From Mesostigma viride (Eukaryota > Streptophyta > Mesostigmatophyceae > Mesostigmatales > Mesostigmataceae), in NCBI GenBank assembly GCA_009746045.1, contig RPFO01000167.1:2208152-2272151 (forward strand): a stretch of 64,000 bases of DNA, read 5' to 3'. The first letter of the stretch is position 1. The number at the start of each line of letters is the position of its first letter. The position numbers were made by a program, and so were the translations under genes. This document shows positions 25,101 to 35,700 of this stretch, piece after piece. The notes under the pieces are model-generated. The model made no database searches, was not told the origin of the DNA, and saw only the letters and a program-made list of their open reading frames with translations.

Positions 25101-25901
25101 GGTGGCATTGGCGGACGGGGCTGCGTACCCTACAGTTGAACACACCGAGGGACGTGCTGGGGGACGGGTAAGGACATGTTTTGGCGGCATCCCCAAGCTT
25201 CTGATCCGCAGCACACGCAACGGTACTGATGGGGTCATCGAGTGGGAGCACGTGCAGCATGGTTTGACGCCGGCTATTGTCTTGCATCGCTTCAAGGAGT
25301 ATTTTCCCGAGGCGGCGGAGACGTGGAATGAGTTGAAGACCCGGGTGTGCGGCTATGGCGCAAGGCAGTCACATACAAGGCGACCGTGGCGGTGGGGCAT
25401 ACTTATGCTTACAGGCCGCAGGACTACAGAGTCGGTGCCGCGGAGGATCCGCGTCGGTACGTGCTTGCTGATGACGCTGGAGAGCATTGGATATGTGAAG
25501 TCACAGCTGTAGTGTCAGTGGAAGGGAATGATGGCAAATCCTATTTGTGGATCGTGCCCACGTGGTACGAAGAACTGGGCAAGTTTAGCAGACGCCAGCA
25601 GCTGCCCTTGTTCGAGAAGGCTGCCGAACCGGTAGCCGGTGAACTCTTCCCTATTTATCGTGTCACGGCTGCTGTGACGATGGTCCACCAATGCAACGGG
25701 ACTGTCCACGACCCCAGGTGCACCACATCTGCAATCCCCATGAGAAAGGGGGATCGCAAGAAGGAAGGAAACAGGGAACTGATCCATAACGCAGGGAACC
25801 GGGTGTACGGCCTTGATGACTGTGACCGGGACACGCCTCCTTTCTTCAAGTCTCGTCGTCAACAGGGTCTGCTGGTTCGTCATGGTGGCTACAAGATGTG
25901 A
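22101..25901 (+). pseudogene. Transposase, second copy (copy B), 5'-truncated and frameshifted
   Basis: Direct copy of 15517-19312. It starts inside the first large exon, so the N-terminal 170 or so codons are absent. An extra G at about 22572 and a small insertion at about 22606-22622 break the first exon just before the catalytic Asp block, which is otherwise intact (22635-23191). The splice sites between exons are preserved. Unlike copy A, the G run near 25160 has one more base, so the frame runs on through GRVRTCFGGIPKLLIRSTRN and VIEWEHVQHGLTPAIVLHRF to 25512. Each copy is therefore broken at a place where the other is intact. Confidence 0.8.
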
Positions 25902-26152
25902 TGTAAGAACTTGCATGACATGCAGGCGAGGACAAGTCATGTGGATTGTTTCTTCACTTACAGGCAGCCGACCTAGTGGTCCCAGCCCTGGTTGAACAAC
26001 ACATTTCCTCCCTCGCTCTTGCTTGGACTGCCATGCAGGACAGGATGAGGTGGCAGACCATTGTCCAGGCCCACACGTCAGCGCCCGTGGGCAAGCCCCC
26101 CCACCCCACCCCAGGAGGAAGTGGCGCGGTGCTGATGTTGAGTGAGCCCTGA

Positions 26153-27239
26153 TTTTTTAGATTAGCTTAGAGTTAGCTTAGTTAGGTTTCGTGGCTTCGC
26201 TCACGCCCACCCATCAGCATGCTAGCGAATACGTGCTACATGATGTCCCAACGGAGTCATATTCTAATTTAATGCAATTTACTGCCAGCACATGCTGTCC
26301 ACAAGATCTCGTGATAATCCGGACCAATAAGTTGTGTGGGTGCAATAAGACCCATGTGAGCATATGATACTAAGGAGCGTGGGCAAGTGTTCTGATAATA
26401 GCCAGGACGTACATGCATGCACTGATTTACGAAAGTGACCCAATTAATTAATTAATTAATTAATTAAACTCGTGCTCCCGTTGGGCCGGGAGTCACGGAG
26501 CATTAACCCCAAGGTGTGGATGGAGGGATGGGTGCACGCAATCCTATACCGGTGTAAGCTATCTATACAGGCAGGCCGACGCAAACAGTCGTATGGTATA
26601 TCTATGGTGCTGGCGACCCTAGCGATCTAATTGTCTAGCATGCCTCCCATGTTTGCAAACACGCTCCTTCCCCAATGCAGCTAGGGGGGGGTAAGTCCTT
26701 GATGACCTGGGCCCTCTTGGCCTTGTCCTGACTTACTCAATATCTCTGGCTTGGCCAGCATACCATTGACAATGAATGGAGCCTTAAGATGTTGCAGCCA
26801 GTTGGAAATCACCAACTGCCACAACGCCAGAAACTTGTGAACATTGCCAAAGTGCATTCAGCTAGCTCAATGCATGGCATGGGGTAGAAGTTGGCAAGGT
26901 TGGCGGTGAGGGTCCACGTCTTGGCCCTGCACGTAAGAACAGGGAGGCAGTGATACAAGGTAGGGTGCTAGCTCCCTCGTTGTACGTGTACATGGATGAA
27001 TTATAAAAAAAAAATAATAACTTATGTGTCTCGCCCCTGCCATGAACGTGTGATTAATTAATTAGTAACATAACTCCGCTGGGAGAATATGTACCCCATA
27101 GCCCTGAGAAGGGGCATATGGCTTTTAATACACTCTGGGCTACTTCCTGCAGGTGGGGGAATGTAAACTGCCACCTACTCGGGCACACACCACATGCACG
27201 AGTAGCATATGTCCTTCCACTTAAGATGAATATGGGGTA
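26153..27239. other. Non-coding tail region (copy B)
   Basis: Copy of 19555-20644. Differences from copy A are mostly in simple repeats, for example a longer (TTAA) run at 26440-26466 and an A run at 27005. Confidence 0.6.
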
Positions 27240-27425
27240 ATCATACTGTACAGATGTAAGCAATCTTTCTACACACCTCATGGAGAAGTGGGTCTGTTGA
27301 CTTGCGGACAAAGCACTTGGGCGACCTCCTGAACAGATCGTCCACCATGACGAAGAAAGCATAAACATCGTGCCCTGGCTGAGCTTGTAGCGTTCCCCTC
27401 AAGGCCTTTGCACTTGGGATGCAAC
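27240..27425 (-). pseudogene. Duplicated tail fragment of the kinase gene (copy B)
   Basis: Same fragment as 20645-20832. It lies immediately 3' of the kinase stop codon and diverges from 27525-27710 by scattered substitutions, so this small duplication predates the large one. Confidence 0.75.
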
Positions 27426-27429
27426 ACGG

Positions 27430-28872
27430 TTACTGCTTGGGGTAAGCATCGGGCACGAATATGCGGGCTTTGTGGAACATGTCCGCCAGCCCGGCCATGT
27501 CAGGTAACACAATATCGTGCTTGTATTGTTGTCGAAAAGCAATCTTCCTACACAGCTCCCACAGAACTGGGTCCGTTGCCTTGCGGACAAAGCACTTGGG
27601 CGACCTCCTGAACAGGTCGTCCACCATGACCAAGAAAGCATAAACATCGTGCTCTGGCCGAGCTTGTATCGTTCCCCTCAAGGCCTTTGCACTTGGATGC
27701 AAGACCGTGGCCGGGTGCCACCGGGACTGCCCCGGCACACGCATGGGCGCCATCTCGTTCACTCTGGTTGCCTGGCCCAGGTCTCCAATGTAGATGGTTG
27801 GCTCCGCCGTGCCCTCCTCAACCTTGTACAAAAAGTTGTCACACTTAAGATCGTTATGAATGATTCCAACCGAGTGCAAATTGGATAAAACTTTGGCGCA
27901 CTTCGCCAAGATGGGAGGCGTGCGCACATCAAAGGGACGGTTGTATTCGGAGGCATCACGGGCAGCCTTCAAGTCACCCGTCACCATCTCCATGACTATG
28001 CCACCTACAGTCTCAACTGGGGCCCACAATCCTGCGACACGTGGACAGGTGCCCTCTCGACGCCCCGCAATGGTCATGAGAGCAGCTTCCCTGGCCACTC
28101 CAGCACTCAGATCCACAATTACCTGCTGTATGTGCACGAGGTTTGTGGCGCGCGGGATCTTTGCCACTTTCACGACCAGAGGATGGTCAAAGCCAGGTAA
28201 AGTGGACTTGACAAGGTGCACAGACCCAAAGAGGCCGGCGCCTAAGCGCTTCCCCAAACTCACGTGGGGGTACCGCATCAGGCCCCGCTCAACAATGTCC
28301 CGGGTTTCTGCACAGGTGGTCATCTCTGCCAGCCTGGCCTGCATTGCTTCCCACGCATTCGGTGTACCGCAGCAGGCGTCCGGACGCTTGGAAGCATCTT
28401 GTGCACGTGCAACGCCGGTATGTCCTTTGCTGTGCAATGCTTCCTTGGTGTGCACCGAATGGCATGCCCCGGTGGGTGCCAGCGGGGGATCTGGGATGGT
28501 AGCCAAACAAAGTGGCGACACGGCAACGTCGCGAGTCATCACAGCGGGGTTGACGGGGCGAACTGCAGCACAGGCGGGGATAGCCGTGGGGCGGGCGACA
28601 CTCGCAGCCCCGGGCACTGGCCGGAAAGCGTGCAACCCATCACGCCCAGGCATTATGGTGCTTCTCGCACCGACGTTGTCTTGACGAATAGGGGGAGCGG
28701 CGTTGCCACCCTCCATCGCCTGACTACGTATGCATTGAGTCGTCCCCCTCTTCTTCCCCCTCTTTTTCAACCGCCACCGGCGGACTGCTTCGGCCACTTG
28801 CCGCTTTCTCTTTTCCTGTTTTTGCGCGATGTCAACGGGATTTTCCATTGTGGCTGTAACGGGACTTTCCAT
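27430..28872 (-). CDS. Protein kinase carried by the DNA transposon
   Basis: An intact single-exon frame of 480 residues, ATG at 28872. The N-terminus has a basic, nuclear-localisation-like stretch (residues 20-44, EKRKRQVAEAVRRWRLKKRG), followed by a low-complexity linker to about residue 190. Kinase domain: Gly-rich loop LGKRLGAGLFGSVH (207-219), catalytic Lys in VVK (235), alpha-C Glu in REAAL (262), catalytic loop HNDLKCDN (339-346) and metal-binding DLG instead of DFG (364-366). The activation-loop and C-lobe region is short, ending about residue 480. All key catalytic residues are present, so activity is plausible (family knowledge). No subfamily is recognised. It faces the transposase gene tail to tail, and its location inside the element ends argues for cargo or a transposition-linked role; this is inference. 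Confidence 0.85.
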   Translation of the reverse strand: MESPVTATMENPVDIAQKQEKRKRQVAEAVRRWRLKKRGKKRGTTQCIRSQAMEGGNAAPPIRQDNVGARSTIMPGRDGLHAFRPVPGAASVARPTAIPACAAVRPVNPAVMTRDVAVSPLCLATIPDPPLAPTGACHSVHTKEALHSKGHTGVARAQDASKRPDACCGTPNAWEAMQARLAEMTTCAETRDIVERGLMRYPHVSLGKRLGAGLFGSVHLVKSTLPGFDHPLVVKVAKIPRATNLVHIQQVIVDLSAGVAREAALMTIAGRREGTCPRVAGLWAPVETVGGIVMEMVTGDLKAARDASEYNRPFDVRTPPILAKCAKVLSNLHSVGIIHNDLKCDNFLYKVEEGTAEPTIYIGDLGQATRVNEMAPMRVPGQSRWHPATVLHPSAKALRGTIQARPEHDVYAFLVMVDDLFRRSPKCFVRKATDPVLWELCRKIAFRQQYKHDIVLPDMAGLADMFHKARIFVPDAYPKQ

Positions 28873-29036
28873 GGTGGTCGCTCGTAATTAATAATTTACA
28901 TTAAGCGCAGGCTTTCGACCTTCGTTGTTCCATTTCAACACCCAACAACATCATCTTGTGTAACTTAGGGTCTTGGGGGCAGTGCAGCTTGTCTGGACGA
29001 TCGATCATGCAGACAAGCACACGTGACCCTGACCGA

Positions 29037-29185
29037 AATGATTACCAAAAAAGGACAAATGATTACCGATTTTTACCGATGATTACACATGATTACACAT
29101 GATTACACGTACATGATTACCAAAAAATGACAAATGATTACCGATTTTTACCGATGATTACACATGATTACATATGATTACACCC
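29037..29185 (+). repeat. ATGATTAC subterminal repeats of the nested element
   Basis: About a dozen copies of atgattac with short spacers, arranged as two nearly identical blocks of about 75 bp, each containing atgattaccgatttttaccg. They lie just inside the right terminal array. No equivalent is seen at the left end, so this is an asymmetric feature and a possible transposase or promoter site. Confidence 0.8.
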
Positions 29186-29204
29186 CCGTATTACATAGGA
29201 AGGT

Positions 29205-29734
29205 GTGACTATGTATTCCACACTATGTACTCCAAGAGTACATAGGGTGGCACACTATGTACTCCAAGAGTACATAGTCCGGAGTACATATGATCCGGGA
29301 TTTCCGAATAGGGGACTGCCGACGCGGTGAGACACGCCCGTATTACATAGGAAGGAGTGACTATGTACTCCGGACTATGTACTCCAAGAGTACATAGTCC
29401 GGAGTGACTATGTACTCCAAGAGTACATAGTCCGGAGTACATATGATCCGGGATTTCCGAATAGGGGACTGCCGACGCGGTGAGACACGCCCGTATTACA
29501 TAGGAAGGAGTGACTATGTACTCCGGACTATGTACTCCAAGAGTACATAGTCCGGAGTGACTATGTACTCCAAGAGTACATAGTCCGGAGTACATATGAT
29601 CCGGGATTTCCGAATAGGGGACTGCCGACGCGGTGAGACACGCCCGTATTACATAGGAAGGAGTGACTATTTACTCCACACTATGTACTCCAAGAGTACA
29701 TAGTGTGGAGTACATAGTGCCTCCAATGCAAGCA
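29205..29734. repeat. Right palindromic terminal array of the nested element
   Basis: Seven copies of TATGTACTCCAAGAGTACATA, embedded in about three copies of a 153-bp unit (unit marker ggagtacatatgatccggg at 29281, 29434 and 29587). Inverted relative to 14110-14430 but with more units. Confidence 0.88.
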
Positions 29735-29882
29735 GGTATTCTCTGTTGGTTTTTAATATAGTTGGATAAATCTTTATAGGGAGGGGGGGAAGCTGCCGGC
29801 GTAGCTTAACGTTGATCACCGGCTGAGCGGCTGTGTTATTTCGCAGGACACACGGGTGTTTTCAACAGGAAAGACGCGAGGT

Positions 29883-30208
29883 ATGGCTCGAAAGCCCAAG
29901 CATAATGGAGCCGCTTCGGCTGGCGGCAGCAAGGGAAAGGGTCCTATGAAGAAAACGCGCCCCAGTGGTCCTCCTGGCAGTAAGGGAAGTGCGTCGTGTG
30001 ATCCCAATGACTCATCGATCCCAATGACGCCAGGCGCCAACGTTATTGTGGTGCCAGAGACAACCAGCGGTCACAGCCGGGACGTTCAGACTTCGGATCC
30101 TAACAAAACTATACTTTTAGACGAAGCTTGTCCCAAAAAGAATTGCTGCTGCGCTACTTGCAACGCTGACGTACATGTGAAGATCTGTTTGCACGGAATG
30201 ACAAAAAG
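29883..30208 (+). CDS. First exon of a CACTA-element gene, function unknown
   Basis: ATG at 29883 (MARKPKHNGAASAGG). Codons continue to a splice donor (aaaaag-gtaaac) at 30208/30209; without splicing a TAA follows at once. About 109 residues: a basic, Gly/Ser/Pro-rich N-terminus and a C-terminal cluster CPKKNCCCATCNADVHVKIC with Cys/His spacing that could bind zinc. No continuation exon is recognised downstream, where a large CTGC microsatellite and repeats follow. Before the nested element inserted, this start and that of the minus-strand gene at 13891 were only about 370 bp apart, so they probably shared a divergent promoter. Confidence 0.5.
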
Positions 30209-30221
30209 GTAAACACTTAAT

Positions 30222-32795
<2,574 letters not shown>

Positions 32796-35700
32796 CTACA
32801 GCTGTAGAGCAGGCTGCGTGGAAAGTGGGTGGGGCGTCTCGTGGGATAACCTCATCAGTGAGGCGGTACAACCTGGTATCCCGCAGCCACGATGTGGTAG
32901 CCCCATTGCTCGAGGTATGTGGTCACGTTTCCCACGGGCCGCACCCTTAATTGCCAGGGGCTTTCCGTTGTTGCCCTTCGCCGCTATCCCGTCGTGCTCA
33001 TTCCAGTTTTCCACACACCCCCATTCACTAGCGGGTAGCAGCGCCGTGAAATGTTTGTAACTATAAAACCGGATGAGCGCCCGTAGGTGCAATGTGACTG
33101 TGCACATCTTGCCATCCACCATCAACTGCACCCCCTCCACTATCACTGGCACATCCCCTCCCTTGTACTTCCTGCATGGCAGGAATTTCCAGTTGTGGAG
33201 GTTGCAGAAGGCCAGGAATGGGGGTGGGACGTCAGCTAGGAACGTGCGCGGGTGGAAGCACAGTGGTTCAGGATACTGCTCACCTTCCGTGGCGTGCTTT
33301 GTATGTGCCCACAGCGATGACTGGCACGCTTTTTTGATGCGGTCGGTGACGGACAGCGGCGTGGGGTGAGCTTCTTCGCGATACGAGAGGTCGAGAAGCG
33401 AAAAAGAAGGCTCCTCGGTGACGCGGGGGGGCTTGCACATCCAGTTGCCCTCTTTGATGCCACAAAATTTGACATGGTCAAGCAACAGTCTCACCGTTGC
33501 ATCTGGGACGCCCTTTCCCGTTGGGTTCACATCTGTGGATACCCTCGCAAGCGCATCTCGTAGCAAGTCCCTTGCCTCATCCAGCTTGGCTTGGTACAAA
33601 TCCTCATTGTCCGGCTTGGAAAAGGCTAGGTACCACACACACTGCATCAGCTGCCATCCCACCTCGCATCGTTCACTGCAGTGGTCCTCTCCACGCGCTC
33701 TCCCCATAATCAAAATCAGCCCCCACATGCGTCCCCAGTAGGACGCGAGGATCAACGCCCAGACAAACATGATACCTGCGTCCACATGGCAGCCTGATGC
33801 AAAGTTGGTGAAGGTGATTCTGTTTGGGTACAGACGCTCGTCCTTGTGTTGATGATAAACTTTAGCGGTCATCTTGCAGAACTGACAGTATGTTTCCTTG
33901 CTCTTCTCCTCATCGGTCGCTACCTTCCTCGGCTCCGCCTCCTCCTCCTCCTCCTCCTCACTCGACAACACGATTAACTCCACCTTCTTCCCATGCTTGC
34001 CCTTTGCTGTCTTCCCTCCTGTCTTCCCCCCCTTCTTGGCCTTGCCCTTCCCCGCCTGACCCTGTTTCCCCTGCTCCACCTTTGCTTCCGCCCCCCCGGC
34101 GCTGCTCCCCTCCTCGGCCTTGCCCTTCCCCGCCTGACCCTGTTTCCCCTGCTCCACCTTTGCTTCCGCCCCCCCGGCGCTGCTCCCCTCCTCGGCCTTG
34201 CCCTTCCCCGCCTCCTCCTGCTTCACCCGCTTCCCCTTTGCTGCCGCCCCTCTGGTCTTGACCCCCTCCTCAGGCTTGGCTTCCCCCCCTCCTCCTGCTT
34301 CACCCGCTTCCTGTTTGCTGCCGCCCCTCTGGTCTTGACCCCCTCGTCCTTGGCTTCCCCCCCCTCCTCCTGCTTCACCCACTCCACCTTCGCTGCCTCC
34401 CCCCGGCGCTGCTCCCCTCCTCGGCCTTGGCTTCCCCCCCTCCTCCTGCTTCACCCACTCCACCTTCGCTGCCTCCCCCCGGCGCTGCTCCCCTCCTCGG
34501 CCTTGCCCTTCCCCGCCTTACCCTGTTTCCCCTGCTCCACCTTTGCTTCCGCCCCCCCGGCGCTGCTCCCCTCCTCGGCCTTGCCCTTCCCCGCCTCCTC
34601 CTGCTTCACCCGCTTCCCCTTTGCTGCCGCCCCTCTGGTCTTGACCCCCTCCTCAGGCTTGGCTTCCCCCCCTCCTCCTGCTTCACCCGCTTCCTGTTTG
34701 CTGCCGCCCCTCTGGTCTTGACCCCCTCCTCGTCCTTGGCTTCCCCCCCTCCTCCTGCTTCACCCACTCCACCTTCGCTGCCTCCCCCCCGGCGCTGCTC
34801 CCCTCCTCGGCCTTGGCTTCCCCCCCTCCTCCTGCTTCACCCACTCCACCTTCGCTGCCTCCCCCCGGCGCTGCTCCCCTCCTCGGCCTTGCCCTTCCCC
34901 GCCTTACCCTGTTTCCCCTGCTCCACCTTTGCTTCCGCCCCCCCGGCGCTGCTCCCCTCCTCGGCCTTGCCCTTCCCCGCCTGACCCTGTTTCCCCTGCT
35001 CCACCTTCGCTGCCCCCCCCGGCGCTGCTCCCCTCCTCCGCCTTGGCTTTCCCCTCCTCCTGCTTCACCTGCTCCACCTTCGCTGCCTCCCCCCCGGCGC
35101 TGCTCCCCTCCTCGTCCTTGGCTTCCCCCGCCTCCTGCTTCACCTGCTCCACCTTCGCTGCCTCCCCCCGGCGCTGCTCCCCTCCTCGGCCTTGGCTTTC
35201 CCCTCCTCCTCCTGCTTCCCCCGCTCCACCTTCGCTGCCTCCCCCCGGCGCTGCTCCCCTCCTCGTCCTTGGCTTCCCCCGCCTCCTCCTGCTTCCCCCG
35301 CTCCACCTTCGCTGCCTCCCCCCCGGCGCAACCCCCCTCAGGCTTGGCTTCCCCCGCCTCCTCCTGCTTCCCCCGCTCCACCGGTGCTGCCGCCCCCCGG
35401 TGTTGCCCCCCACCTCGGCCTGCCTTGTCCCCTCCTGTGTCAATGTACTCGCTTGCTGCTCCGCTGGAATGCCCCCCTGACCGGCCTGGGGCCCCAGTGC
35501 ATCCGATGTACTGACGACACCCTGCGCAATAACGGCACACAAGGCAAACCCCATGCAGAAGGAACGCATCCGCCACATGCAGTGGACGTCAGTAACGGAT
35601 GTTGCAATGTTGCTGGAGGGAGGCCAATCGACCGCACCCGTACATACAAGGGGCAATTATTTATGCGTCATACCCAAAACAGGAAGAAACTGTGCCACCA

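Larger units (their letters stand above)
14110..29734. mobile_element. Nested DNA transposon with palindromic ends, transposase and protein kinase (15.6 kb)
   Basis: Inverted ends: left ctgctgcattggagacacta (14110 on), right the complement of ctgcttgcattggaggcact (to 29734), followed on both sides by arrays of a 21-bp palindrome, TATGTACTC-CAA/TTG-GAGTACATA. No clear TSD is visible, so the outer boundary may be off by a few bases. It contains a spliced transposase gene on the plus strand and a protein kinase gene on the minus strand, converging. The central 5.8 kb is present twice as direct copies (15517-21310 and 22101-27904), joined by a low-quality segment. The element lies within the CACTA element and separates its two divergent genes. 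Confidence 0.75.

Noticed and set aside
27860-28684. 274-codon plus-strand frame
   Set aside because: Antisense shadow of the intact kinase gene, which has clear conserved motifs.
29205-29734. Regularly spaced repeats resembling a CRISPR array
   Set aside because: The spacers are themselves repeated, the repeats are palindromes in a 153-bp unit, the array is inverted at 14110-14430, and the genome is eukaryotic with introns.
33890-35514. Plus-strand Pro/Leu-rich frames of 120-240 codons
   Set aside because: They are antisense readings of the coding minisatellite of the minus-strand CACTA gene.
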